DNA from: Pantoea trifolii
Lineage (GTDB): Bacteria; Pseudomonadota; Gammaproteobacteria; Enterobacterales; Enterobacteriaceae
Direction: 5' to 3'
Assembly (NCBI RefSeq): GCF_024506435.1
Contig: NZ_JANIET010000001.1
Location: 3,720,001-3,784,000, forward strand
DNA length: 64,000 nt
This document shows, piece by piece, positions 33,071-42,092 of this stretch. A program made the position numbers and the translations under genes. Below the pieces are notes generated by a model that was not told where the DNA came from, did no database searches, and saw nothing but the letters and a program-made list of their open reading frames with translations. The first letter of the stretch is position 1. Each line of letters starts with the position of its first letter.

Positions 33071-33334
33071 ATGAACGTTAAAACTACTATCGCGACTTTG
33101 AGTGTTCTCTCTGCCCTGTCATTTGGTGCTTTTGCAGCAGATTCTATTAACGCCGAACAGGCAGCGAATCTGCAACCCGCAGGCACCATTAGCGTCAGCG
33201 GCGTGGGCGGTTCTCCAATGGATATCCGTCAGCAGTTAAACGATAAAGCCGATCAGCAAGGTGCGAAAGCTTACCGCGTGATCGAAGCGAATACCGGTGA
33301 CAGCTACCACGCAACCGCTGAGCTGTATAAATAA
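33071..33334 (+). CDS. yhcN: DUF1471 periplasmic stress protein YhcN, paralogue 1
   Basis: The 87-residue product has a signal peptide (cleavage AFA, about residue 22) and a DUF1471 domain with ISVSGVGGSPMDIRQQLNDK and KADQQGAKAYRVIEA, ending in the typical HATAELYK. YhcN-family proteins respond to acid, peroxide and other stresses; the biochemical role is unclear. An AAGGA site precedes the ATG. First of three tandem paralogues. Confidence 0.93.
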   Translation: MNVKTTIATLSVLSALSFGAFAADSINAEQAANLQPAGTISVSGVGGSPMDIRQQLNDKADQQGAKAYRVIEANTGDSYHATAELYK

Positions 33335-33423
33335 GTTACTGACTTAAGACGCAATGTGAACGGCGACCCGTTTGAGACGCGCTTGCCTCTCAGGTTGCCG
33401 ACCCAATTTCAGGAGAGTGAATC

Positions 33424-33690
33424 ATGAAAACCAAATTAGCTATCGCAGTACTGGGCCTGGCTTCAGTTCTTTCTTTTGGTGCCAGCGCCGCAAGCCTGGT
33501 TTCAAACCAACAAGCTGAACAGCTGCAATCCCTGAACCAAACCATCAGCGTGAGTGGTGTTGACGGTGACCAGACTAACGTTCGTCAGGAACTGTCACAG
33601 AAAGCTGATGCGCAGGGTGCCAGCCACTACCGCATCATTGAAAGCAATCGTGGTGATACCTTCCACGTCACTGCTGAACTCTACAAATAA
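33424..33690 (+). CDS. DUF1471 periplasmic stress protein YhcN, paralogue 2
   Basis: The 88-residue product has a signal peptide (cleavage ASA) and a DUF1471 domain (ISVSGVDGDQTNVRQELSQK, ADAQGASHYRIIES) ending HVTAELYK. It is the most divergent of the three: GVDGDQTN replaces the G(V/T)GGSPMD loop of the other two. A strong AGGAGAG site precedes the ATG. It lies 89 bp after paralogue 1. Confidence 0.92.
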   Translation: MKTKLAIAVLGLASVLSFGASAASLVSNQQAEQLQSLNQTISVSGVDGDQTNVRQELSQKADAQGASHYRIIESNRGDTFHVTAELYK

Positions 33691-33792
33691 TCACTAATTG
33701 AACGTCCGGCGCCTTGAAGGCGCCAGGCAATAGATCGACGACCCGCCTCCCCCTTTTCTGCCGCAGGTTGTTGATTAAATGAGGAGAAAATT

Positions 33793-34059
33793 ATGAAAAT
33801 CAAAACAACCATCGCAACTGCAACCCTGCTGTCCCTGTTCGCCTTTGGTGCTTCTGCAGCACAGTTGGTGACTGAACAACAGGCGCAGAATCTGCAACCT
33901 ACCGGCAGCACTATTTCAATCAGCGGAACCGGCGGTTCGCCAATGGATTATCGTGCCGAGCTTTCTCAGAAAGCGGATGAGCAAGGTGCCAGCGCTTACA
34001 AAGTGATTGAAGCGAAAACCGGCGATAGCTATCACGTGACAGCTGAGCTGTATAAGTAA
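33793..34059 (+). CDS. DUF1471 periplasmic stress protein YhcN, paralogue 3
   Basis: The 88-residue product has a signal peptide (cleavage ASA) and a DUF1471 domain (ISISGTGGSPMDYRAELSQK, ADEQGASAYKVIEAKTGDS) ending HVTAELYK. It resembles paralogue 1 more than paralogue 2. A GAGGAG site precedes the ATG, and a terminator follows. The spacer before it contains a GGCGCC/GGCGCC hairpin at 33708-33724, so mRNA of the array may be processed between genes. Confidence 0.92.
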   Translation: MKIKTTIATATLLSLFAFGASAAQLVTEQQAQNLQPTGSTISISGTGGSPMDYRAELSQKADEQGASAYKVIEAKTGDSYHVTAELYK

Positions 34060-34086
34060 TTCCTCGTCAATTAAGACGAACCCTTT

Positions 34087-34111
34087 GGCCCCGCTCGCCG
34101 GGGCCCTTTTT
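34087..34111 (+). terminator. Terminator of the yhcN array
   Basis: A 7-bp GC stem (34087-34093 with 34099-34105, 5-base loop) is followed by CTTTTT. Its T-tract touches the stop codon of the convergent yhcO. Confidence 0.85.
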
Positions 34112-34382
34112 ACTTTATATTGAAGCGGAGCTGGCCTTCCAGCTCCTCTTCTGCTTCATCAAATAGCAGGATCAATGCGCCATACCGGCGTTTCTGCCCT
34201 TTCCCCAGATTTACAAACTCAATCTCCAGCGGCAACGGCAGTTGCTCACCCACAATCGCATCCCAAAGATCGTCAAGATCGTTGATGGCGAGATCGGCTA
34301 GCGCAAAACGATCGCTAAACTGTCGATAAAAATGGGCTTGATCGACAATCTCGTCGAAATCGAAACGCTCGGTTCTCATCAT
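34110..34382 (-). CDS. yhcO: Barstar-family protein YhcO
   Basis: The 90-residue acidic protein contains the barstar-like [29 protein letters not shown] and [21 protein letters not shown] segments and ends in [16 protein letters not shown]. coli YhcO is almost the same size. Barstar inhibits barnase RNase in Bacillus, but no barnase-like gene is visible nearby and the role in enterobacteria is unknown. Two ATG codons in tandem (34380-34382, 34377-34379) could start it; a GAGGG site lies upstream. It follows the aldehyde dehydrogenase by 22 bp on the same strand. Confidence 0.92.
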   Translation of the reverse strand: MMRTERFDFDEIVDQAHFYRQFSDRFALADLAINDLDDLWDAIVGEQLPLPLEIEFVNLGKGQKRRYGALILLFDEAEEELEGQLRFNIK

Positions 34383-34404
34383 GACGCCCTCTTAGTTGTC
34401 GCGG

Positions 34405-35859
34405 CTAGCTGAGTCCGCCGAGGTGCAACGCTTTGACCTCCAGATACTCTTCCATACCCAATACCGAGCCTTCGCGTCCCAGCCCGGATTCTTTCACGCC
34501 GCCAAACGGTGCCAGCTCGGTTGATACCGCGCATTCATTAATACCGATCATGCCCGCTTCCAGCGCCGCTGAGACGCGGAACACCCGCTGCAAATTCTGC
34601 GTGTAGAAGTAAGCCGCCAGGCCATATTCGGTATTATTTGCGCGCTGAATCACCTCGGCTTCATCGTCAAAGCGGAAACAGGCCGCAACCGGACCAAACG
34701 TCTCTTCCTGCGCCAGCGTCATCTCTTCATGCGCTTCAGCGATGACCGTCGGTTGCCAGAAGTTGCCGCCAAGAGGGTGACGTTCGCCGCCGACCAGCAA
34801 TTTGCCGCCTTTGCTTAACGCATCTTTGACGTGCTCTTCCACTTTCTCCAGCGCAGACTGCTCAATCAGCGGGCCAACAATCACGCCTTCTTCCACGCCA
34901 TTACCGACTTTGAGTTTACCCACCGCATCGGCCAGTTGATTGACGAAGCGATCGTACACCGCGTTATGCACATAGAAGCGGTTAACGCTAACGCACACCT
35001 GTCCGGCGTTGCGGAATTTGTTGGCAATCGCGCCCAGCACCGCCGCGTCAATATCGGCATCATCAAACACGATGTAAGGCGCGTTGCCGCCTAACTCCAT
35101 CGAGACTTTTTTCATGGTTTCGGCGGCATTACGCATCAGCGTTTTGCCCACCGCAGTGGAACCGGTGAAGGAGATTTTACGCACCGCTTTGCTGGCCATG
35201 ATCGCGTCGCTGATGGCATGCGTGTCGCCCGCCACCGCATTGAGCACGCCATCAGGGACGCCGGCTTTCTGCGCCAGCGCCAGCAGCGCGAAGGCACTCA
35301 GCGGCGTGTTATTCGCGGGTTTAATAATGCCGGTACAGCCCGCGGCCAACGCAGGACCGAGTTTGCGCGTCAGCATCGCCATCGGGAAATTCCACGGGGT
35401 GATCGCCGCGACCACACCAATTGGTTCACGCGTCGCCAGAATGCGCGAGCCCGGTTTAGCTGGCGGGATGATTTCACCGTTGGCGCGTTTCGCCTGCTCG
35501 GCAAACCACTGAATAAAGCTGGCGGCGTATTCCACTTCACCTTCGGCTTCTTTGAGCGGTTTACCCTGCTCGGCCGTCATCAACTGGCCGAGCCAGCTTT
35601 TGTTCTCGATGATCAGCTGATACCAGCGATTGAGGATGTCGGCACGCGCCTTGGCGGTTTTGTCGCGCCAGGCGGGAAATGCACGCTGCGCGGCGGCAAT
35701 CGCCTGTACGGTTTCGTGCTGGCCGGCTTTCGCTACGTTGGCGATGACTTCGCCGGTAGCGGGATTGGTCACCTCAAAGGTCGCGCTGGCGTTATGCCAC
35801 TGACCATCAGCGAAATAGCCGGTCTTGAATAAGTCGTGTTGTTGCAGGGAAGTGGACAT
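34405..35859 (-). CDS. NAD(P)-dependent aldehyde dehydrogenase, succinate-semialdehyde dehydrogenase type
   Basis: The 484-residue enzyme has PWNFP (155-159), the cofactor Lys180 (IIKP), FTGS (231-234), general base Glu255 (MELGGNAP) and nucleophile Cys289 (FRNAGQVCVSVNR). Overall it is closest, from memory, to the GabD family (482 residues), which oxidises succinate semialdehyde to succinate. The ending EEYLEVKALHLGGL is also GabD-like. No gabT or gabP is adjacent, so the substrate is open. In E. coli yhcO and aaeB are neighbours; this gene is inserted between them. Confidence 0.88.
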   Translation of the reverse strand: MSTSLQQHDLFKTGYFADGQWHNASATFEVTNPATGEVIANVAKAGQHETVQAIAAAQRAFPAWRDKTAKARADILNRWYQLIIENKSWLGQLMTAEQGKPLKEAEGEVEYAASFIQWFAEQAKRANGEIIPPAKPGSRILATREPIGVVAAITPWNFPMAMLTRKLGPALAAGCTGIIKPANNTPLSAFALLALAQKAGVPDGVLNAVAGDTHAISDAIMASKAVRKISFTGSTAVGKTLMRNAAETMKKVSMELGGNAPYIVFDDADIDAAVLGAIANKFRNAGQVCVSVNRFYVHNAVYDRFVNQLADAVGKLKVGNGVEEGVIVGPLIEQSALEKVEEHVKDALSKGGKLLVGGERHPLGGNFWQPTVIAEAHEEMTLAQEETFGPVAACFRFDDEAEVIQRANNTEYGLAAYFYTQNLQRVFRVSAALEAGMIGINECAVSTELAPFGGVKESGLGREGSVLGMEEYLEVKALHLGGLS

Positions 35860-35939
35860 CGGTTTTCTCCTGTCAGTTTGCGTCCTGTCAGGAAAGTATA
35901 GATGCCAATATCAGAGGTTTTTGTGTCAGCGTGGGATCT

Positions 35940-35966
35940 AAAAGGCCGCTGCAGGCTGCAGCGGCC
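35940..35966 (-). terminator. Terminator of the aaeXAB operon
   Basis: On the minus strand a perfect stem GGCCGCTGCAG / CTGCAGCGGCC region (35944-35966) is followed by TTTTAG, 4 bases after the aaeB stop. Confidence 0.8.
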
Positions 35967-35970
35967 AGTT

Positions 35971-37923
35971 TCAGATTTGTATTAAGGTGTTCTGATACTT
36001 ATCCAGCATCAGCGCCAAACGTTTCACCGGTTCGGTGACGTTATCAGGTGCCGAATAATGCTGCAGCTTCTCCTGATACACCTCCAGCTCCTGCAGCAGC
36101 CGCTCGAAGTAATAGCGACGCTTGTCATCGCTGGTCGCCGAAATAATACGATCGGCGGTGGAGCGCAGCTGGCGGTGATAAGCCGAGAGATCGGCATTCA
36201 CCGGCACTTCGGCATTACGCAGGCGTTGATGGCCGATAATCAGCGTCAACGCGATACGATACTTATCGATATCGCCGGGGAACAGGTTAAGCAGCAAGAA
36301 CAGTTGCTGATACAGCGCCGGCAAGTGGTTCTCACGACGACGCGCCTGATTGGTGGTGAGCGCGGCTACTGCTGCATACATAAAGCGGTTTAGCAGCTTA
36401 CGTCCGGTACGATCGCGTGATTTATCACGAATCAGCAGAATCACCATCATCGCCACAAAGCAGCCAATCACCTGGCCCAACACGTTATCAAGGAACACGT
36501 TGAACTCGAACTTCATCGGGTTATCCAGTACCAGCACGTTGATGGTACCAATCAGCGCGCCCAGCGTACCTAACTGGCGGCGCTGCACGAAGATGCCGCC
36601 GATAAAGCCCAGCGCGCCAATGGCGATACACAACAGCAACGCACTTTGCTGGGTCGCGGGTAGAATAAAGATGAAGTAAAGCGCGCCGAGCGGCACCGCA
36701 ACCGTCATGCCGTAAAGGAAGTCTTTCGCCATCATCAACGGATTCGGCATACGCATCGCCAGCGCGGTAATCACCGCCAGCATCACCATGCAGCCGCTGC
36801 CCGATGTCCAGCCGGTATATAACCAGAACAGCGAACCCAGCGCGGTGGCGACAAAGGTACGCACACCATTGATCATTGCGTGATGGGTTTCAGCGGATCG
36901 CGCCTGAACCACCACTTCGCGCTGCAGAATGCTCTCTTCCAGCGTGGTGATGCGGCTGTTGCTTTTGATGCCGTTGATCAGCAGCAGATATTCGGTGGCT
37001 GCGCCGACCCAACTCGCCAGCGTCACCGGCACAGTTTTGCTGCTTACGCCAATCAAGCGACGCATCACCTTCATGCGTTTATGCACATCGTTGACGTCGT
37101 TGACCTCTTTTTCGATCAGCAAACGATAGTGCGGTGGAATGTATTCCGGGCGCGAGTTTTGAATCAGGAAGGTTTCGGCGGCTTGGGTAATCAGCGTCAG
37201 CGATAAGGTGTTAAGCATTTGCAGGCGGCGGCTGGAGTTTTTCCAGCGTGACGATTCCATCATCAGTTGGCCGCGCATGCCGTTGAGCGCCGTGGTGCGA
37301 CGCACTAACGCGCTCCAGGCTTTATCCACTTCGTCTTTATCTTCATGCGCTACGCACAGCTGTAGCAGTTTGTAGTGCGCCACTAGCAGCGCATCCACTT
37401 CCTGCTCAATCACTTTTTTGATTGAACGCGGCGAGAACAGCATGTCGGCGAGAATCGCACACAGAATACCGATGACGATTTCACTGCAGCGCTCAACCGC
37501 AAACTGTGGAGCCAGCGTTAAGCCACCGCTGGCATCCGCCGTGACCACGATGATCAGCGCGGTGTAACCGGCAAGGCCGAGCGCATAGGAGTTTTCGACT
37601 TTGATCAGCGAAGAGAGCCACACGCACATGCCAGCCCACATACAGCACAGCAGCAGCATCACCACCGGCGCACGCACCGTGGCAATCATGATAGTGAGCG
37701 CGGCGATACAGCCAATGAAGGTACCGATGATGCGCAGAATGCCGCGATAGCGCAGTGCGCCAGAATAGGGATCGCCCCCCGCAGCAAAGGCGGTACCACC
37801 GGCCACGATGCCGGCGGTCATCACCGCCCAACGCGGCGTTTCCAGATTGAAGTGAAAGCCAATCATCAACGCTGCAACCAGCGCGAAGGTGAGCTTCACC
37901 GGGAAACGCAAAAACTCAATCAT
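35971..37923 (-). CDS. aaeB: p-Hydroxybenzoic acid efflux pump subunit AaeB
   Basis: The 650-residue FUSC-family protein has two clusters of membrane helices (about 10-170 and 360-500), each followed by a cytoplasmic region. The N-terminus [20 protein letters not shown] is typical. With AaeA it exports hydroxylated aromatic carboxylates. It follows aaeA by 11 bp. Length is close to E. coli AaeB (655). Confidence 0.97.
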   Translation of the reverse strand: MIEFLRFPVKLTFALVAALMIGFHFNLETPRWAVMTAGIVAGGTAFAAGGDPYSGALRYRGILRIIGTFIGCIAALTIMIATVRAPVVMLLLCCMWAGMCVWLSSLIKVENSYALGLAGYTALIIVVTADASGGLTLAPQFAVERCSEIVIGILCAILADMLFSPRSIKKVIEQEVDALLVAHYKLLQLCVAHEDKDEVDKAWSALVRRTTALNGMRGQLMMESSRWKNSSRRLQMLNTLSLTLITQAAETFLIQNSRPEYIPPHYRLLIEKEVNDVNDVHKRMKVMRRLIGVSSKTVPVTLASWVGAATEYLLLINGIKSNSRITTLEESILQREVVVQARSAETHHAMINGVRTFVATALGSLFWLYTGWTSGSGCMVMLAVITALAMRMPNPLMMAKDFLYGMTVAVPLGALYFIFILPATQQSALLLCIAIGALGFIGGIFVQRRQLGTLGALIGTINVLVLDNPMKFEFNVFLDNVLGQVIGCFVAMMVILLIRDKSRDRTGRKLLNRFMYAAVAALTTNQARRRENHLPALYQQLFLLLNLFPGDIDKYRIALTLIIGHQRLRNAEVPVNADLSAYHRQLRSTADRIISATSDDKRRYYFERLLQELEVYQEKLQHYSAPDNVTEPVKRLALMLDKYQNTLIQI

Positions 37924-37934
37924 ATCGCCCTCGC

Positions 37935-38864
37935 TTAACCAAACTCACGCAGGCGATTGAACAACTGCGCCAGCGGCGAGACTTTGGTTTCGCGATCCTG
38001 CGCGCCAGTGATCACCACGGTAGCGGTGGTACCGGCCGGGAAGCGGTTGCCCGGTTGCTCATCGAGACGAATACGCACCGGCACACGCTGCGCCAGACGT
38101 ACCCACTCAAGATTCGAGTCGATGGTCGCCATGCCTTTGCTGTCGCTGCTGCTGCTGCTGTTGGTTACGCCTGCCGCGATGCTGTCGACGGTGCCGCGCA
38201 GCACTGCGTTGCTTCCCAACGGCGTGATTTGCGCGCGGAAGCCAGGACGCACGCCATCCAGCTTGGTCTCTTCCATATAGGCCAGCACATAGAAGGAGTG
38301 CTGCTGCACCAGCGCCACGGCGACTGAACCGCGCGTGATAAATTCGCCCTGATAGACATTAAGGTTGGTGACCCAGCCGTCAGATGGCGCTTTGATGGTG
38401 GTGCGGTCGAGGTCGATCACCGCCAGATCGCGCGTGGCCACAGACTTCGCCAGCTGATGCTCGCTGGTTTGCAGATCGTTGTTGGATTGCTCAATCGCTT
38501 CACGCGACATAGCGCTGGTACCCAACTGATTGCGACGCGTGGCTTCACGGCGTTTTTCACTCACCAAAGCCTGGTAATATTCGACGTCCGCCTGGGCTTC
38601 ATCCAGCGCTTTTTGGTAGCGCGGACGGTCAACCACAAACAGCGTATCGCCTTTTTTCACCAGTTGGTTATCGTGCACCGGCACGTCAGTGATGATGCCG
38701 GTGACGTCAGGCGAGATCGCCACCACATCGGCAGAGAATTTGGCATCACGCGTCCACGGTGATTCGGTGTAGAACACCCACGCGCGGAAGATGATCACGA
38801 TGGCGATGACAACCAGCAGGAGTGTAATCGCGTATCGCGCGATTTTTCTTATTAGCGCTTTCAC
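37935..38864 (-). CDS. aaeA: p-Hydroxybenzoic acid efflux pump subunit AaeA (membrane fusion protein)
   Basis: The 309-residue membrane fusion protein has one N-terminal membrane segment (about 12-32), a lipoyl/barrel-sandwich domain ([32 protein letters not shown]), a helical hairpin and a beta-barrel. It links AaeB to the periplasm. A run of serines (about residues 240-245) lies in the barrel loop. It lies between aaeX and aaeB in a tight operon. Confidence 0.97.
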   Translation of the reverse strand: MKALIRKIARYAITLLLVVIAIVIIFRAWVFYTESPWTRDAKFSADVVAISPDVTGIITDVPVHDNQLVKKGDTLFVVDRPRYQKALDEAQADVEYYQALVSEKRREATRRNQLGTSAMSREAIEQSNNDLQTSEHQLAKSVATRDLAVIDLDRTTIKAPSDGWVTNLNVYQGEFITRGSVAVALVQQHSFYVLAYMEETKLDGVRPGFRAQITPLGSNAVLRGTVDSIAAGVTNSSSSSDSKGMATIDSNLEWVRLAQRVPVRIRLDEQPGNRFPAGTTATVVITGAQDRETKVSPLAQLFNRLREFG

Positions 38865-38874
38865 TTAAAGAACC

Positions 38875-39078
38875 TCAGACGAATAAACGGGATACAAGGT
38901 AAAACACACAGCAATACAGCGCGGTGTTAAACAGTGCGGGATGCCAAACCAGATCGTAGATCCCGCTGGGCGTCAGCACGCGTTTCACCAGCCAGAACAG
39001 CGCCAGTGAAACCAATAGTTCAACGAAGATGGGCGGAAAACTCAGCCCGAATACGACAAATACCGGAAGCACACTCAT
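38875..39078 (-). CDS. aaeX: AaeX, DUF1656 small membrane protein
   Basis: The 67-residue protein begins [20 protein letters not shown] and has two hydrophobic helices, with the [28 protein letters not shown] stretch of DUF1656 (seen as [16 protein letters not shown]). It is the first gene of aaeXAB and has the same length as in E. coli. Function unknown. Confidence 0.95.
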   Translation of the reverse strand: MSVLPVFVVFGLSFPPIFVELLVSLALFWLVKRVLTPSGIYDLVWHPALFNTALYCCVFYLVSRLFV

Positions 39079-39337
39079 TTCGGATCCTTAGTTCGACCTT
39101 GCCGGATTGCACCGATACCTGCCCACATGCCGAGCGGCACGTTGGGTTTACGATCAGGGGATGACGGATAAACTGATGGCAACATTCAGGCCGCGTTGAG
39201 CTAATCATAGCGTATCATCGGGTTAACACAGCCATGTACAGGTGCAGTGAAGAGACCCAGCGACGCGTATAGTAACGCGCTTGACTATACGTTTTCTACA
39301 TATTGTGAGCTAAATCACTTTTTAGCCAGAGTAAACA
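39079..39337. promoter_or_regulatory. aaeX-aaeR divergent control region
   Basis: The 259-bp spacer separates the aaeXAB operon from its LysR regulator. TATAGT at 39268-39273 and TTGACT at about 39281 are possible promoter elements, but no pair with good spacing could be fixed. The AaeR operator is expected here by analogy with E. coli. Confidence 0.45.
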
Positions 39338-40255
39338 ATGGATCGACTTAAAAGCATGTCCATTTTCGCCAAAGTGGTTGAATTGGGTTCATTTACCGCC
39401 GCAGCGCGCCAGCTACAGCTTAGCGTTTCGTCTATCAGCCAGATTGTTGCCAAACTGGAAGATGAGTTACAGGTCAAACTGCTTAATCGCAGCACGCGCA
39501 GCATTGGTCTGACCGAAGCCGGAAAGATCTATTTTCAGGGCTGTCGCCGCATGTTAGCCGAGGCATCGCAGGTGCACGAGCAGCTGTACGCCTTTAACAA
39601 CACGCCGATCGGTATTCTACGCATCGGCTGCTCATCAACGATGGCGCAAAATGTGTTATCGGCGATGACCAGCGAAATGTTACGCGAATATCCGGGTTTG
39701 AGCGTCAATCTGGTGACGGGCATTCCTGCACCTGATCTGATCGCCAACGGGTTGGATTTGGTGGTGCGCGTGGGTGCGTTACAGGATTCGAACTTGTTCT
39801 CGCGTCGGCTGGGCGCGATGCCGATGGTGGTGTGCGCGGCGAAGAGCTATCTGGCGCAGCACGGCACGCCAGAGAAACCCGGCGAGATCGATAATTTTTC
39901 CTGGCTGGAATACAGCGTGCGCCCGGATAACACGTTTGAACTGGTTGCGCCGGAAGGATTGGTGACGCGCCTGACGCCGCAGGGCCGTTTCGTCACCAAC
40001 GATTCGCAGACGCTGATTCGCTGGCTAAAAGCAGGTTGCGGTATCGCTTATGTGCCGTTGATGTGGGTGATTGATGAGATCAGTACGGGGGAAATCGATA
40101 TTCTGTTCCCGCAATATCACTCGGAGCCGCGCCCGGTGTATGCGCTCTATACCGAGAAAGATAAGCTGCCGCTGAAAGTGCAGGTCTGTATTGATTATCT
40201 GACCGAGTATTTTAAGCAGGTGGCGCAGCAGTATCAGCAGCATCGGAAGGGTTGA
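39338..40255 (+). CDS. aaeR: LysR-type activator AaeR
   Basis: The 305-residue regulator begins MDRLKSMSIFAKVVELGSFT with a LysR helix-turn-helix (about 1-60) and a periplasmic-binding-like effector domain. In E. coli AaeR activates aaeXAB in response to aromatic acids. It is divergent from aaeX, as expected. Confidence 0.95.
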   Translation: MDRLKSMSIFAKVVELGSFTAAARQLQLSVSSISQIVAKLEDELQVKLLNRSTRSIGLTEAGKIYFQGCRRMLAEASQVHEQLYAFNNTPIGILRIGCSSTMAQNVLSAMTSEMLREYPGLSVNLVTGIPAPDLIANGLDLVVRVGALQDSNLFSRRLGAMPMVVCAAKSYLAQHGTPEKPGEIDNFSWLEYSVRPDNTFELVAPEGLVTRLTPQGRFVTNDSQTLIRWLKAGCGIAYVPLMWVIDEISTGEIDILFPQYHSEPRPVYALYTEKDKLPLKVQVCIDYLTEYFKQVAQQYQQHRKG

Positions 40256-40357
40256 TTTGTTTTGTGTTTAGAGCGGGAGCTGCAACGTCTGCTGCTGGAT
40301 AGTGAAAACTTTGAATTGATCTAACACTGCACAAATGTTGAAAAGCTGACTGAGCCG

Positions 40358-40580
40358 CGCTGGGTTGTGGCAATCCGCAGCGCTGAACAGAGTGAGGCGG
40401 CCAGGATAAGCTCGCAGGACGCGAACTTAAGGCGAAGCCGGGGCAGGAAGCCCCGTCTGAGCCGGTCCGTAAGGCTGCCGAACGGCGTGAAGGCACCGCG
40501 TAAGCGGCGCGAGGACCGCCACAACCCAGCGTGGTTCTGGCAGCGACGCACCAAGGTCGCCATGAATGGCGACCCTACAA
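40358..40580. repeat. Structured intergenic repeat with 14-bp inverted ends and terminal palindrome
   Basis: The 327-bp aaeR-tldD spacer holds no gene. CGCTGGGTTGTGGC (40358-40371) and GCCACAACCCAGCG (40518-40531) are perfect inverted repeats 146 bp apart. The GC-rich interior has further hairpins, such as CGGGGC/GCCCCG (40439-40455) and CCGC/GCGG (near 40497-40508). To the right is GGTCGCCAT / ATGGCGACC (40555-40574) followed by CTACAA, the same plan as the palindrome at 6752. It looks like a dispersed intergenic element or MITE-like relic. The family is not recognised. Bases 40256-40357 show nothing clear. Confidence 0.6.
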
Positions 40581-40582
40581 GT

Positions 40583-42028
40583 TTAGGCGGTGCCGCCTAC
40601 GGTGATTTTATCCAGCTTCAGCGTTGGCTGGCCCACGCCAACCGGCACGCTTTGTCCCTCTTTACCGCATACGCCGACGCCTTTATCCAGCGCCAGATCG
40701 TTGCCAACCATCGAGATCTGCTGCATCGCTTCAATGCCAGAGCCAATCAGCGTGGCACCTTTGACTGGCGTAGTCACTTTGCCTTTCTCGATTAGGTAAG
40801 CTTCTGAGGTGGAGAACACAAACTTGCCGGACGTGATATCAACCTGGCCGCCACCAAAGTTCGGCGCGTAAATGCCGTACTCCACGCTTTCAATGATATC
40901 TTGCGGCGTCGATTTACCCGCCAGCATGTAAGTGTTGGTCATACGCGGCATTGGCAGGTGCGCGTAAGATTCACGGCGACCGTTGCCGGTTGGATTGACG
41001 CCCATCAGACGCGCATTCAACTTGTCCTGCATGTAGCCTTTCAGCACGCCATTTTCAATCAGCATATTGTACTGGCCCGGCACGCCTTCATCATCGACCG
41101 CCAGCGAACCGCGCAGACCTTCAATGGTGCCATCGTCAACCACGGTACACAGCTCTGAAGCCACCAGCTGGCCCATTTTGCCGCTGAATACCGACGTCGC
41201 ACGACGGTTGAAGTCACCTTCCAGACCATGCCCGACCGCTTCATGCAGCAACACGCCCGGCCAGCCTGCGCCCAGCACCACCGGCAACATGCCAGCGGGT
41301 GCCGCCACGGCGGAGAGATTGACCAGCGCCATACGCACCGCTTCGCGCGCCCAGGCATCGGCACGCACATCACCGCTCTCGTCGGCGAGGAAGAATTCAT
41401 AACCGGTACGCGCACCGCCGCCGCTTGAGCCACGCTCCCGTTTACCCTGATCTTCCACCTGCACGCTGATGGACAGACGCACCAGCGGACGAATATCTGC
41501 TGCCAGCGTACCGTCAGTTGCCGCCACCAGCACTTGTTCGTAGACGCCGCTCAGGCTGGCATTCACTTCCTGCACGCGCGGATCGGCAGCACGCGCCACT
41601 TTATCGACGCGATGCAGCAGGGCAATTTTGTCTTCACGCGTCAGGCTATCCAGCGGATTGACGGGCGCATACAGCGAACGGTTCAGGACTGCCGACAAGG
41701 TGTGCGCTTTACCGTTGCCTTGTTCACGCACAATGCTGCGCGCCGCTTCAGACGACTGACGCAGTGCATTCAGGGAAATCTGGTCAGCATAAGCAAAACC
41801 GGTTTTCTCGCCGCTGACGGCGCGGACGCCCACGCCCTGATCGATGTGGTAAGAACCATCTTTAATAATTTTGTCTTCCAGCACCCAGGATTCGTGGAAA
41901 CTGGACTGGAAATAGAGATCGGCATAATCCAGACGACGTTCTGAAAGCTGCCCTAACAGGGAGTAAAGGTCCTGCTGATTAATGCTGTTCGCAGTTAGCA
42001 ACTGCTCACTTACCAGATTCAGAGTCAT
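40583..42028 (-). CDS. tldD: Metalloprotease TldD
   Basis: The 481-residue protein carries the zinc motif HEAVGH (His262, Glu263, His267) and equals E. coli TldD in length. TldD with TldE (PmbA) forms a heterodimeric protease that processes microcin B17 precursor and degrades unfolded peptides such as CcdA. The partner is not in this window. The stop lies 3 bp past the CTACAA repeat tail. Confidence 0.98.
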   Translation of the reverse strand: MTLNLVSEQLLTANSINQQDLYSLLGQLSERRLDYADLYFQSSFHESWVLEDKIIKDGSYHIDQGVGVRAVSGEKTGFAYADQISLNALRQSSEAARSIVREQGNGKAHTLSAVLNRSLYAPVNPLDSLTREDKIALLHRVDKVARAADPRVQEVNASLSGVYEQVLVAATDGTLAADIRPLVRLSISVQVEDQGKRERGSSGGGARTGYEFFLADESGDVRADAWAREAVRMALVNLSAVAAPAGMLPVVLGAGWPGVLLHEAVGHGLEGDFNRRATSVFSGKMGQLVASELCTVVDDGTIEGLRGSLAVDDEGVPGQYNMLIENGVLKGYMQDKLNARLMGVNPTGNGRRESYAHLPMPRMTNTYMLAGKSTPQDIIESVEYGIYAPNFGGGQVDITSGKFVFSTSEAYLIEKGKVTTPVKGATLIGSGIEAMQQISMVGNDLALDKGVGVCGKEGQSVPVGVGQPTLKLDKITVGGTA

Positions 42029-42092
42029 CGTTTCTCACTCATTATGTGCTCGGATAGTCATAGCCTGCGGCAATTACCCGACGGCGTCAAAT

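Noticed and set aside
34110..34382. yhcO as the antitoxin of a barnase-type toxin-antitoxin pair
   Set aside because: No secreted RNase or other toxin-like gene is adjacent; neighbours are DUF1471 proteins and an aldehyde dehydrogenase.
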